64,000 nt of DNA from Paraburkholderia unamae (GTDB lineage: Bacteria > Pseudomonadota > Gammaproteobacteria > Burkholderiales > Burkholderiaceae), in contig NZ_QLSU01000036.1 in assembly GCF_003268775.1 (NCBI RefSeq), positions 34,352-98,351 on the forward strand, written 5' to 3'. The stretch's first letter is position 1, and every line of letters begins with the position of its first letter. A program made the position numbers and the translations under genes. Below, piece by piece: positions 43,151 through 52,385 of the stretch. The notes below the pieces were generated by a model, which made no database searches, had not been told where the DNA came from, and was given only the letters and a program-made list of their open reading frames with translations.

Positions 43151-44521
43151 ATGAAGAAGACCGTGGAGGTCACCGGCGTCATCGACGAAAGCCGGTTCGG
43201 GCCGTATCAACTGCTCGTGGTGGCGCTGTGCGCGCTGTGCCTCGTGATGGACGGCTTCGACGTCCAGGCGATGGGCTATGTCGCGCCGGTGGTGATCCGC
43301 GAGTGGGGCATCGCGAAGGAAACACTCTCGCCGGTGTTTGGCGCGGGCCTCTTCGGCATGTTGATCGGCTCGCTCACGTTCAGCGCGCTCGCCGACAAGA
43401 TCGGCCGCCGCCCGGTGCTGATCGGCGCCACGCTGTTCTTTTCCGCTTGCATGATCGCAACCGGTTTCGCGCAGTCGATCACCGAACTGGTGGTCTGGCG
43501 TTTCGTGGCGGGTCTGGGCCTGGGCTGCATCATGCCCAACGCCATGGCGCTCGCGGGCGAGTACAGCCCGCGCCGCATGCGCGTTACGCTCATGATGATC
43601 GTTTCGTGCGGCTTCACGCTTGGCGGCGTGGTGGGCGGCCTCATCACCGCCGCGCTGATTCCGGCGTTCGGCTGGCGCGCCGTGTTCTTCGTGGGCGGCG
43701 CGATTCCGCTCGTGCTCGGCGTGCTCATGTGGCTCGCGCTGCCCGAGTCGATCCAGTTCCTGTTGTTCCGCGCGCGCGGCGACCACACCCAGGCGCGCGT
43801 GCGCCGCAATCTGGCCCGCGTGGCGCCCACACTCGCGCTGCCCGCGGGCGTGGAGTTCACGACCACGGAAACGCGCTCGCGCGGCGTGCCCTTCGTCGAG
43901 CTGTTCAAGGAGGGGCGCGCACGCGTGACCGTCCTGCTGTGGGTCGTGAACTTCGCGAACCTGCTGGCCATGTATTTCCTGTCGAACTGGCTGCCGACCG
44001 TGATTCGCGACGCCGGCTATTCCACCCAGACCGCTGTGTTCGCGGGCACGGCGCTGTGGGGCGGCGGGGTGATCGGCACGCTGCTGCTCGGGCGCATCAT
44101 CGACAGGGCGGGTTTCACGCGCGTGCTCGGCACGACCTTTCTGATCGCGATTGTTTCGACAGCGGCAATCGGTAATCCCGCCGTGATGGTGTCCGTGACG
44201 GCCATGTTCGTCGCGATCTTTGTCACGGGCTTCTCGGTCATCGGCGGCCAGCCCGCGCTCAACGCGCTCGCGGCGACGTACTATCCGACCTCGCTGCGCT
44301 CCACGGGCATCGGCTGGAGCCTGGGCGTGGGCCGCATCGGTTCGGTCGTCGGCCCCGTGCTGGGCGGCGCGCTCATGCATCTGCAATGGTCGTCCTCGTC
44401 GCTCTTTCTCGCGGCGGCGGTGCCGGCCTGTGTCTCGCTCGCGGGCATCGTGGCGATTCATCGGGTGAATAGCGGGGCGAATCGGGCAGGAGGCGAGCGT
44501 GCGGCGACGCAGATGGAGTGA
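43151..44521 (+). CDS. MFS transporter, aromatic acid:H+ symporter type
   Basis: 456 residues and twelve membrane segments. MDGFDVQAMGYVAP in the first helix and the ALADKIGRRPVLIG loop are hallmarks of the AAHS group (PcaK, BenK). It probably imports a benzoate-like or other carboxylated compound with protons. It lies 78 bases after the P450 and is likely in its operon; the start is preceded by TTGGAGACTT. Confidence 0.9.
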   Translation: MKKTVEVTGVIDESRFGPYQLLVVALCALCLVMDGFDVQAMGYVAPVVIREWGIAKETLSPVFGAGLFGMLIGSLTFSALADKIGRRPVLIGATLFFSACMIATGFAQSITELVVWRFVAGLGLGCIMPNAMALAGEYSPRRMRVTLMMIVSCGFTLGGVVGGLITAALIPAFGWRAVFFVGGAIPLVLGVLMWLALPESIQFLLFRARGDHTQARVRRNLARVAPTLALPAGVEFTTTETRSRGVPFVELFKEGRARVTVLLWVVNFANLLAMYFLSNWLPTVIRDAGYSTQTAVFAGTALWGGGVIGTLLLGRIIDRAGFTRVLGTTFLIAIVSTAAIGNPAVMVSVTAMFVAIFVTGFSVIGGQPALNALAATYYPTSLRSTGIGWSLGVGRIGSVVGPVLGGALMHLQWSSSSLFLAAAVPACVSLAGIVAIHRVNSGANRAGGERAATQME

Positions 44522-44882
44522 CTGGCGGCAGCGCCTGCGCATGGCCGCGCTGGCCGCGGCGCGTCGCCCGCACGGGCATGGCGGCGGCGCCGAATGGCCG
44601 GTCGCGGCGGGCTTGTGCGCGGACCGTGCCGCCGCCACGGCGCGCTGGCTGAGATAAACCGGGTATGACCCGCGCGAGCAGACCGTTCGCGCCCTGGATC
44701 GAGACGGCAATCGTCTCGATGGCCCGGCCATCGGGGCTAATTCGGACTTCTGGCCAGACGAATGCCGGCTTTATCGAAAACGAATTGTTGGCGCGCCTCG
44801 CCTCCACCACACTGATACCTGTCGCGATGCGGCGCGCTACGGCGCGTCGCACGCAGTGAAAGAGCAACGACAGGAGGTGACG
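44522..44882. other. Gap between transporter and acyl-CoA ligase
   Basis: No gene supported. The first half is very GC-rich; the second half contains the perfect inverted repeat at 44698-44720 and AT-richer DNA at 44735-44795, suitable for a promoter of the following operon. The ribosome site AGGAGGTGA is at 44872-44880. Confidence 0.5.
44698..44720. promoter_or_regulatory. Perfect inverted repeat upstream of the acyl-CoA ligase
   Basis: ATCGAGACG-GCAAT-CGTCTCGAT, a 9-bp palindrome with five-base centre. Form and position fit a regulator operator; no T-run follows, so it is not a terminator. Confidence 0.5.
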
Positions 44883-46415
44883 GTGGACAGGCGAGCGGCG
44901 CGCAAGATCAGCGATATCGCGCGGCACTGGGCGGAGGTCTCGCCCGGGGCCGTGGCGATTCGCGAAGACTCAGTGGAAACGAGCTTCGGGCAGCTCTGGA
45001 GCCATGTCGGGCAGGCCCGGCAGTTTCTTCGCGAGCAGGGCGTGGGAGTGGGCGACCGCGTGCTCGTCGTGGCCGAAAACTGCTCGGCCGTGGTGACGCT
45101 GCTGTTCGCGCTTTCGGAAATCGGCGCGTGGCCGGCCGTGGTCAACGCGCGGCTTTCCGAGCGCGAGATCGAGACGATCCGCGCGCATTGCGGGCCGCGT
45201 CTCATGCTGTTCACGCACGGGGCGTCGCCCGACGCGCTGCGCCACGGCGTGCGCTACCGCGCGCGCGAAATCGCGCCGGCGGGCCTCGGGCCGCTGATGA
45301 TGGCCGAACCCGATTCCACCGTGGCACGCGAGCCCGAAGCGCTCGCGCACGAAGTGGCGGTGCTCATCTATACGTCGGGCACGACGGGCCAGCCCAAGGG
45401 CGTGATGGCCACGCATCGCGGGCTGCTGCACTTCGCGCGCGTGTCGGCCACGTCGCGCGACATGACGCAGGCGGACTGCGCTTACGCGGTCATGCCGATG
45501 TCGCACATTTTCGGCCTCGCCACGCTGCTGCTCGCCACCTTCGAGGCGGGCGCAAGCCTGCATCTCGCGGCGCGCTTTTCGGCGGAAGAAGTCGTGAAGG
45601 CGCTCGGCGCCGCGGAAATCTCGATCCTCCAGGGCGTGCCCACGCTCTTCACGCGCATCGTGGCCTACGTGCGCGAACACGGCGGCGCGGTGCACGCGCC
45701 GCGCCTGCGCTATCTCTACACGGGCGGCGGCCCGCTCGACCCCACGCTCAAGCAGCAGGTGGAAGCCCTTTTCGGCATGCCGCTGCATCACGGCTACGGC
45801 ATGACCGAATACGCGGGCTCGCTTTTCATCACGCGCATGGACCGTCCGCGCAAGGATGTTTCGTCGGGCGAGATCGTCGAAGGCGCCGAGTTGCGCGTGG
45901 TCGGACCCGACGGGCGCGACGCGCCGCAGGGCGAGGCCGGCGAATTGTGGGTGCGCGGCCCCGGCGTCATGCACGGCTATTACCGGGAGCCAGGCCTCAC
46001 CGCCGAAGTGCTCGACGCAGAGGGCTGGCTCAAGACCGGCGACCTCGGCCGCCTCGACGCGGACGGCGCGCTCTTCATCGTGGGCCGCTCGAAGGACCTG
46101 ATCATCCGCTCGGGCTTCAACGTCTATCCCATCGAAGTCGAGTCGGTCATCAACACCTATGCGCCGGTGCGCCAGAGCGCGGTGGTGGGGCGACGCGACG
46201 CCGAGGGCAACGAGGAAGTCGTGGCCTTCGTCGAAGCGAAGGAGGGCGCGCGCATCGACGTCGCCGATCTCGCTTGCTACCTGAGCGAGCGCCTTTCGCC
46301 TTACAAGCGGCCCTCGGAAATCGTGGCGATCGACATGATCCCCACCACCGCGAGCGGCAAGCTGCAAAAGCAGCCGTTGCGCGAAATGGCCAGGCGCGCC
46401 GTGCGTGCGCGCTGA
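44883..46415 (+). CDS. AMP-dependent acyl-CoA synthetase/ligase
   Basis: 510 residues. GTG 44883 is preferred because AGGAGG lies five bases upstream; the frame stays open to 44856. The phosphate loop LIYTSGTTGQPKGV, the YGMTE motif, the TGD motif (LKTGDLGRLD) and the C-terminal Lys in TTASGKLQKQPL are all intact. It activates a carboxylic acid to its CoA thioester, likely the entry step for the cluster, after uptake by the transporter. Substrate unknown. Confidence 0.9.
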   Translation: MDRRAARKISDIARHWAEVSPGAVAIREDSVETSFGQLWSHVGQARQFLREQGVGVGDRVLVVAENCSAVVTLLFALSEIGAWPAVVNARLSEREIETIRAHCGPRLMLFTHGASPDALRHGVRYRAREIAPAGLGPLMMAEPDSTVAREPEALAHEVAVLIYTSGTTGQPKGVMATHRGLLHFARVSATSRDMTQADCAYAVMPMSHIFGLATLLLATFEAGASLHLAARFSAEEVVKALGAAEISILQGVPTLFTRIVAYVREHGGAVHAPRLRYLYTGGGPLDPTLKQQVEALFGMPLHHGYGMTEYAGSLFITRMDRPRKDVSSGEIVEGAELRVVGPDGRDAPQGEAGELWVRGPGVMHGYYREPGLTAEVLDAEGWLKTGDLGRLDADGALFIVGRSKDLIIRSGFNVYPIEVESVINTYAPVRQSAVVGRRDAEGNEEVVAFVEAKEGARIDVADLACYLSERLSPYKRPSEIVAIDMIPTTASGKLQKQPLREMARRAVRAR

Positions 46416-46490
46416 GCGCCGCGTTCCGCTTTTTCTTCTTCCCAGCGGGCGGCGCCGTGCCGCCCGATCAACGATTGCAGGGCATACACC

Positions 46491-47648
46491 ATGATTCGCG
46501 ACCAGGAAACGATGAACGTTCTGCTCGACAACGTCGCGCGCTTCGTGCGCGAGCGTCTCGTGCCGAATGAAGAACGCGTGGCCGAAACCGATGAAATTCC
46601 GGCCGGGATCGTCGACGACATGAAGGCCATGGGCCTCTTCGGCCTGACCATCCCGGAGCAATACGGCGGGCTCGATCTCACGATGGAGGAAGAGGTGCTC
46701 GTGATGTTCGAACTGGGCAAGACCTCGCCCGCGTTTCGCTCGATCATCGGCACGACGGTGGGCATCGGCTCGCAGGGCATCGTGATCGACGGCACCGAGG
46801 AACAGAAGGCGACGTGGCTGCCCAAGCTCGCGAGCGGCGAAGTCATCGCCAGTTTCGCGCTCACCGAACCGGGCGCGGGCTCGGACGCCGCTTCGATCAA
46901 GACGCGGGCCGAGCGGCGCGGCGACCATTATGTGGTGAACGGCACCAAGCGCTTCATCACGAACGCACCGCAGGCCGGCATGTTCACACTGATGGCGCGC
47001 ACCAATCCCGACGAGCCGCGCGCGGGCGGCATCACGTCGTTCATTGTCGACGCGAAAACGCCTGGCATCAGTTTCGGCAAGCGCGACAAGAAGATGGGCC
47101 AGCGCGGCGCGCATACGTGCGACGTGATCTTCGAGGACGTGAAGGTGCCGGCGGAGAACATCATCGGCGGCAAGGAGGGCGTGGGCTTCAAGACGGCGAT
47201 GAAGGTGCTCGACAAGGGGCGCATCCATATTGCGGCGATCTGCGTGGGCGTGGCGCAGCGCATGCTCGACGACGCCTTGCGCTATGCGACGGAGCGCGAG
47301 CAGTTCGGCGAGAAGATCGCCGAATTCCAGCTCGTCCAGGCCATGCTCGCCGATTCGCAGACCGAACTGTATGCGGCGCGCTGCATGGTGCTCGACGCGG
47401 CACGCAGGCGCGACGCAGGCGAGAACGTGAGCACGGAAGCCGCCTGCGCGAAACTCTTCGCCTCGGAAATGTGCGGGCGCGTGGCGGACCGCGCGGTGCA
47501 GATCTTCGGCGGGGCCGGTTATATGTCCGACTACGGGATCGAGCGCTTCTATCGCGACGTGCGCATTTTCCGCATCTACGAAGGCACGAGCCAGATCCAG
47601 CAGATCGTCATCGCGCGCAACATGATTCGCGCGGCGAACGGGCGCTAA
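46491..47648 (+). CDS. Acyl-CoA dehydrogenase
   Basis: 385 residues. FALTEPGAGSDAAS, the FAD-binding QIFGGAGYMSDY region and the catalytic Glu364 in YEGTSQIQ are standard. It makes a trans-2-enoyl-CoA and passes electrons to ETF, whose alpha gene is at the window end. It follows the ligase by 75 bases in the same direction. The LKGRI-like position used as base in isovaleryl-type enzymes is Gly here (DKGRI). Confidence 0.93.
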   Translation: MIRDQETMNVLLDNVARFVRERLVPNEERVAETDEIPAGIVDDMKAMGLFGLTIPEQYGGLDLTMEEEVLVMFELGKTSPAFRSIIGTTVGIGSQGIVIDGTEEQKATWLPKLASGEVIASFALTEPGAGSDAASIKTRAERRGDHYVVNGTKRFITNAPQAGMFTLMARTNPDEPRAGGITSFIVDAKTPGISFGKRDKKMGQRGAHTCDVIFEDVKVPAENIIGGKEGVGFKTAMKVLDKGRIHIAAICVGVAQRMLDDALRYATEREQFGEKIAEFQLVQAMLADSQTELYAARCMVLDAARRRDAGENVSTEAACAKLFASEMCGRVADRAVQIFGGAGYMSDYGIERFYRDVRIFRIYEGTSQIQQIVIARNMIRAANGR

Positions 47649-47656
47649 GGTCAACG

Positions 47657-47679
47657 GGCGGCGCGCTGCATGCGCCGCC
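47657..47679. terminator. Bidirectional hairpin between convergent genes
   Basis: GGCGGCGC / GCGCCGCC 8-bp stem with a seven-base loop, followed by CCTTGCCTTATT on the plus strand. It lies between the acyl-CoA dehydrogenase and the convergent LysR gene. Confidence 0.6.
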
Positions 47680-47687
47680 GCCTTGCC

Positions 47688-48590
47688 TTATTCGAGCCGG
47701 CCGATGCCGTCGGCCACGAGCAGATCGACGAGCTTGCGCGCGAAAAGCGGCAGCGCGTCGCGCTCGGCCATGCAGATTTGCAGCTTGCGCACGGCCCATT
47801 CGTCGGTGAGCGGGACGATCTTGAGCGACATGGTTTGCGCGTGGCGGCGCGCCGTGCCCTCGGGCAGGACGCCGATGCCGATGTTCGCCTCAATCATGCG
47901 GCACGCGGCTTCGAAATTGCCGATCTGGATGCGCCAGCGTATGGTGCGCTGCAAATCCGAAGACGCGCGCTTCAGGAACGAGAAAATCGCGCTTTCGTCG
48001 GGCGGCCCGATAAAGTCGTAGTCGAGCGTGTCGGCAAACGCTATTTCGCTCTCCTGCGCAAGCGGGTGGCTCAACGCCGTGGCGAGCACGAGCCGGTCGC
48101 GCCGGTAGGGCAGCACTTGGAGCCCCTCGGTGCGCACATTGCCCGCCACGATGCCGATATCGATCGTGCCGTCCTGCACCGCGCGCACGATGTCGGGCGA
48201 CAGACGCTCGTGAATGTCCACGTAGACGTCGGGATGATTGATGAGGTAAGTGCGCAGCACGGCGGGCAGGAATTCGCTCATGGCCGTGGTGTTCGCAAAC
48301 ACGCGCACATGGCCCTTCACGCCTTGCGTGTACTCCTGGAGGTCGCCTGTCAGTTGCTCGAGTTGCTTGAGCACGCGCCGCGCATGCGCGAGCAGCGTTT
48401 CGCCGGGGCCGGTGAGCGTCACGCCCTGGCTCGTGCGGCTCAACAGCTTCACGCCCACCTGTTCTTCGAGATTCTTGATGCGCGTGCTCGCCGCGGGCAG
48501 CGAGAGGTGCGCGCGTTCCGCGCCGCGCGTGAGGCTGCTCGCCTCGGCCACGTGGGTGAAGAGTTTCAGGTCGACGAGATCGAAATGCAT
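47688..48590 (-). CDS. LysR family transcriptional regulator
   Basis: 300 residues from ATG 48590 (MHFDLVDLKLFTHVAEASS). The N-terminal winged helix (AHLSLPAASTRIKNLEEQVG) and the substrate-binding domain are typical. It is divergent from the SDR operon with a 274-base shared region, so it probably controls that operon. The frame continues upstream to 48668 but without a good ribosome site. Confidence 0.92.
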   Translation of the reverse strand: MHFDLVDLKLFTHVAEASSLTRGAERAHLSLPAASTRIKNLEEQVGVKLLSRTSQGVTLTGPGETLLAHARRVLKQLEQLTGDLQEYTQGVKGHVRVFANTTAMSEFLPAVLRTYLINHPDVYVDIHERLSPDIVRAVQDGTIDIGIVAGNVRTEGLQVLPYRRDRLVLATALSHPLAQESEIAFADTLDYDFIGPPDESAIFSFLKRASSDLQRTIRWRIQIGNFEAACRMIEANIGIGVLPEGTARRHAQTMSLKIVPLTDEWAVRKLQICMAERDALPLFARKLVDLLVADGIGRLE

Positions 48591-48864
48591 GGGGTGGCTT
48601 GCCGTGTCTCCAAGGTAGGCGTGCGCCCGCTCGTTCGTTCGAGGGATAGCAGGGACGAGCGGACTCAAGCATTATTGCGCCGCAGCGCGATGCGCGCCAT
48701 TAGCGATAGTACGGGTTAATCCTGGCCGAAACGGGCGTTCGGCATATCCAAATTGTGCAGCCGTAGCCGATGCGTCAAGCTCCAGATCGAACGGCACGGA
48801 TTGCCGCACGACGATTCAAATCGAATGAATGCCCGGCGCAACGCGGGCTGGAGGAGCGAAAACG

Positions 48865-49785
48865 ATGACGACGCAACGAATGCTGGATGGCAAGGTAGTG
48901 GTGGTGACGGGCTCGGGCGGGGGCATTGGCCGCGATATCGCGCTGATGATGGCGCGCCACGGCGCGAAAGTGGTGGTGAACGACGTGGGCGCCTCGCTCA
49001 CCGGCGAGGGCCATAACGACGGCCCGGCGCAGGCCGTGGTGAACGAGATCGCGGCTTTCGACGGCCAGGCCACCGCCAACACCGACAGCGTGGCCGACCC
49101 GGCGGGCGCGGCGCGCATCGTGCAGAACGCGCTGGACGTATTCGGCCGGATCGACTGCGTGGTGAACAACGCGGGTATTCTGCGCGACCGCTTCTTCCAC
49201 AAGATGAGCGAAGAAGAGTGGGACGCCGTGCTGAAGGTCCACCTCTACGGCTCGTATTATGTGTCGCGCGCCGCCGCCGATCATTTCAAGGAGCAGCGCA
49301 GCGGGGCGTTCGTGCACATGACGTCCACCTCGGGCCTGATCGGCAATCTGGCGCAGGCGAATTACAGCGCGGCGAAGCTCGGCATTGCGGGGCTCTCGAA
49401 GTCGATCGCGCTCGACCTGGAAAAGTTCGGCGTGCGTTCGAACTGCATCGCGCCGTTCGCGTGGAGCCGCATGATCAATTCGATCAAGATCGACTCGCCG
49501 GAGCAGGAAGCGCGCGTCGCCAAGATCAAGCAGATGACGCCCGCGAAAATCGCGCCGCTCGCGGTCTATCTCGCGAGCGAGCAGGCCGCCGACGTGACGG
49601 GCCAGATCTTCGCGGTGCGTAACAACGAAATCTTCCTGATGAGCCAGCCGCGCCCCGTGCGCTCGGTGCATCGCGGCGAGGGCTGGACGCCGGAGACCAT
49701 CGCCGAGCACGCCATGCCCGCGCTGCGCCAGTCGTTCCATACGCTCGACGTTTCCGCCGACGTGTTCAGCTGGGACCCGGTCTGA
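48865..49785 (+). CDS. SDR, (3R)-hydroxyacyl-CoA dehydrogenase-like
   Basis: 306 residues from ATG 48865 (GGAGGAG upstream). TGSGGGIGRDIA, NDVGASL, NNAGILRDRFFHKMSEEEWD and the YSAAK active site match the dehydrogenase domain of multifunctional enzyme type 2, which oxidises (3R)-hydroxyacyl-CoA. The same operon encodes a hydratase-2-like enzyme that makes this stereoisomer, which strengthens the assignment. Confidence 0.85.
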   Translation: MTTQRMLDGKVVVVTGSGGGIGRDIALMMARHGAKVVVNDVGASLTGEGHNDGPAQAVVNEIAAFDGQATANTDSVADPAGAARIVQNALDVFGRIDCVVNNAGILRDRFFHKMSEEEWDAVLKVHLYGSYYVSRAAADHFKEQRSGAFVHMTSTSGLIGNLAQANYSAAKLGIAGLSKSIALDLEKFGVRSNCIAPFAWSRMINSIKIDSPEQEARVAKIKQMTPAKIAPLAVYLASEQAADVTGQIFAVRNNEIFLMSQPRPVRSVHRGEGWTPETIAEHAMPALRQSFHTLDVSADVFSWDPV

Positions 49786-51080
49786 TGACGCGCGGCGCAC
49801 GCGCGGCCCGCACGGTCGAGGCCGCGCAGCTCGATCTCGCGCAGTACGTGCGGCCCGGCGACACGATCACGTGGGGCCAGTGCGGCGCCGAACCGTGCAC
49901 GCTCACCGAGCGGCTCATGGCGCAGCGCAAGGCGGTGGGCGGGCGGTTTCGCGTCTTCGTGGGCGCTTCGTGGTCCGAAACACTCGATCCGGCGCACGCG
50001 GACTGCGTGGACTTCGTCGCGTACGGCGGTTCGGGCACGAACCGGCGGCTCGACCAGGCGGGCGTGCTCGACATCCTGCCGTGCCACTACTCGCAGTTTC
50101 ATGGCGCCCTCACGAGCGGCCCCAATCGCATCGACGTGCTGCTGTTGCAGGTCGCGCCGGCGGACGAAGCGGGCCGCTACAGCCTCTCGATCGCTCACGA
50201 ATACCTCGTGCCGCTCATCGAGAGCGCGCGCGTCGTGATCGCCGAAGTCAACGCGGCCGCGCCTTGGACCTATGGCGAGCGCATGTTGCGCGCCGACGAT
50301 TTCGACGTGCTGATCCATACCGAGCGCGCGCCGCTCGAAGCACCCGCCACGCAGGCAGGCGAGATCGAGCGCCGCATCGCGACACATGCGGCTTCCCTGA
50401 TCGAAGACGGCTCGACGATCCAGCTCGGGCTTGGCGCGTTGCCCGAAGCCATTGCGAGCCGGTTGCACGACCGGCGCGATCTCGGCGTGCACACCGGCAC
50501 GATCGGCGACGCCGTGGTCGACCTGATCGAAGCGGGCGTGGTGACGAACGCGCGCAAGTCGCGTGACCAGGGCGTGAGCGTGGCGGGCACGATGATGGGC
50601 ACGCGCAAGGCCTACGCGCACGCGCATCGCAACGCGCGGGTCCAGTTTCGCTCGACCGCCTATACGCACGATGTCGACGTGCTCGGCAGTCTCGACCGCT
50701 TCGTCGCGATCAATTCGGCGCTCGAAGTCGATCTGACCGGCCAGGTCAACGCGGAATCCGTGGGCGGCCGCTACGTGGGCGCCGTGGGCGGCGCGCTCGA
50801 CTTCATGCGCGGCGCGGCGCGCTCGCGCGGGGGCGTGGCGATCGTTGCGCTCGCATCGAGTACGCGAAACGGCAGCCGCATTGTCGCGCGCTTGTCGGGT
50901 CCGGTGAGCACGCCGCGCAGCGACGCGGCGGTAATCGTGACCGAGCACGGCGTGGCGGACCTGCGCGGGCTCACGCTTGCGCAGCGCGTGGAGCGCATGC
51001 TGGCCGTCGCGCCGCCCGAGTGGCGCGAGACACTGGCAGCCGCGCGCCACGACGAGCACCGGCGCACGCTGCCGGCCTGA
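49785..51080 (+). CDS. Acetyl-CoA hydrolase/4-hydroxybutyrate CoA-transferase family protein, odd active site
   Basis: 431 residues, overlapping the SDR stop by one base. Two-domain CoA-transferase architecture; the C-terminal VNAESVGGRYVGAVGGALDFMRGA is typical. In the usual HTEM-type motif, where the catalytic Glu of 4-hydroxybutyrate CoA-transferase lies (Glu238 as I recall), this protein reads LGVHTGTIGDAVVDL, with Gly at residue 238. Either another residue serves or the reaction differs. It belongs to the same family as Yersinia RipA (itaconate CoA-transferase). Confidence 0.8.
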   Translation: MTRGARAARTVEAAQLDLAQYVRPGDTITWGQCGAEPCTLTERLMAQRKAVGGRFRVFVGASWSETLDPAHADCVDFVAYGGSGTNRRLDQAGVLDILPCHYSQFHGALTSGPNRIDVLLLQVAPADEAGRYSLSIAHEYLVPLIESARVVIAEVNAAAPWTYGERMLRADDFDVLIHTERAPLEAPATQAGEIERRIATHAASLIEDGSTIQLGLGALPEAIASRLHDRRDLGVHTGTIGDAVVDLIEAGVVTNARKSRDQGVSVAGTMMGTRKAYAHAHRNARVQFRSTAYTHDVDVLGSLDRFVAINSALEVDLTGQVNAESVGGRYVGAVGGALDFMRGAARSRGGVAIVALASSTRNGSRIVARLSGPVSTPRSDAAVIVTEHGVADLRGLTLAQRVERMLAVAPPEWRETLAAARHDEHRRTLPA

Positions 51081-51135
51081 GCGCACGCCGCGCCGAATAA
51101 GACCCTCTACCAGAGATTATAGAAAGGAATCCGAA

Positions 51136-52335
51136 ATGAGAAGAGCAGCGATAGTCGCACCGGTTCGCACGCCGGTTGGCACCTTCGGCGGAAGCCTGCG
51201 TCCGGTCGCGGTCGAGACGCTCGCGGCTACCGTGTTGCGGGAAACCATCGCGCGTAGCGGCCTGGACCCGGCGCGCATCGAGGACGTGGTTTTCGCGCAG
51301 TCGTACGCGAACAGCGAAACGCCCTGCATCGGCCGCTGGGCGGCGCTCGAAGCAGGGCTGCCGGTGCACGTGCCCGGCATGCAGCTCGACCGGCGCTGCG
51401 GCGGCGGCCTCCAGGCGGTCGTCACGGCCGCCATGATGGTGCAAAGCGGCGCGGCCGATGTGGTGGTGGCCGGCGGCGTGGAGAGCATGAGCAACATCGA
51501 GTACTACACGACGGATATGCGCTGGGGGGCGCGCGCGGGCTCGGTGAAGATGCACGACCGCCTCGAGCGTGGTCGCGAACGCTCGCAGCCCGAAAGCCGT
51601 TTTGGCTATCTCTCCGGCATGATCGAAACGGCCGAGAATCTCGCGAAGGAATATGGCATCACGCGTGAGGAGGCGGACGCCTACGCGGCGCGCAGCCACC
51701 AGCGCGCGGCGGCGGCGTGGGAGTCGGGCCGCTTCGCCGAGGAAGTCGTGCCGGTTTCCGTGCCGCAACGCAAGGGCGACCCGGTGCTGTTCGCCCGCGA
51801 CGAGGGCGTGCGCGCCGATGCGAGCGCAGAGTCGCTTGCGAAGCTCAAGCCACTCATGAAAGGCGGCACGGTCACGGCGGGCAACGCGAGCCAGCAGAAC
51901 GACGCCGCGGCCGCATGCCTGATCGTGGCCGAAGACCAGCTCGACAAGCTCGGCCTCACGCCGCTCGGCTATCTCACGGGTTGGGCCGCCGCGGGCTGCG
52001 AGCCGGCGACCATGGGCATCGGCCCGGTGCCCGCCGTGCAAAAGCTGCTGCAAAAGACCGGTCTTACCTTCGATCAACTCGATCTCGTCGAGCTCAACGA
52101 AGCGTTCGCATGCCAGGTGCTCGCGGTGCTCAAGGGCTGGGGATGGCACGACGAAACGCGCCTGAACGTGAACGGCTCGGGCATTTCGCTCGGTCACCCG
52201 ATCGGCGCGACGGGCGTGCGCATGCTCACGACGCTGCTTCACGAACTCCAGCGCCGCAAGGGGCGCTATGGTCTTGAAACGATGTGCGTGGGCGGCGGGC
52301 AGGGCATCGCGGCCATCTTCGAGCGCGCGGCGTGA
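51136..52335 (+). CDS. Acetyl-CoA C-acyltransferase (thiolase)
   Basis: 399 residues from ATG 51136, with AAGGAAT upstream. Nucleophile Cys88 lies in RRCGGGLQAV (CGSG in most members), His in GSGISLGHPIGATG, and the second Cys in METMCVGGGQG-like ETMCVGGGQG. It cleaves a 3-ketoacyl-CoA in the last step of beta-oxidation. The longer upstream frame overlaps the previous gene and lacks a ribosome site. Confidence 0.93.
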   Translation: MRRAAIVAPVRTPVGTFGGSLRPVAVETLAATVLRETIARSGLDPARIEDVVFAQSYANSETPCIGRWAALEAGLPVHVPGMQLDRRCGGGLQAVVTAAMMVQSGAADVVVAGGVESMSNIEYYTTDMRWGARAGSVKMHDRLERGRERSQPESRFGYLSGMIETAENLAKEYGITREEADAYAARSHQRAAAAWESGRFAEEVVPVSVPQRKGDPVLFARDEGVRADASAESLAKLKPLMKGGTVTAGNASQQNDAAAACLIVAEDQLDKLGLTPLGYLTGWAAAGCEPATMGIGPVPAVQKLLQKTGLTFDQLDLVELNEAFACQVLAVLKGWGWHDETRLNVNGSGISLGHPIGATGVRMLTTLLHELQRRKGRYGLETMCVGGGQGIAAIFERAA

Positions 52336-52385
52336 GCGTAAGCGTGCGCGCCGCGTGCGGCCACCATCGATAGAAGGAGGAGACG

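Noticed and set aside
40673..44731. Leftward open frame of 1352 codons over the P450 and transporter genes
   Set aside because: It is antisense to two clear genes with intact motifs; its Arg/His/Ala-rich translation is the usual shadow of high-GC coding DNA.
44970..47654. Leftward open frame of 894 codons over ligase and acyl-CoA dehydrogenase
   Set aside because: Both opposite-strand genes are fully recognisable; the frame has no ribosome site or domain.
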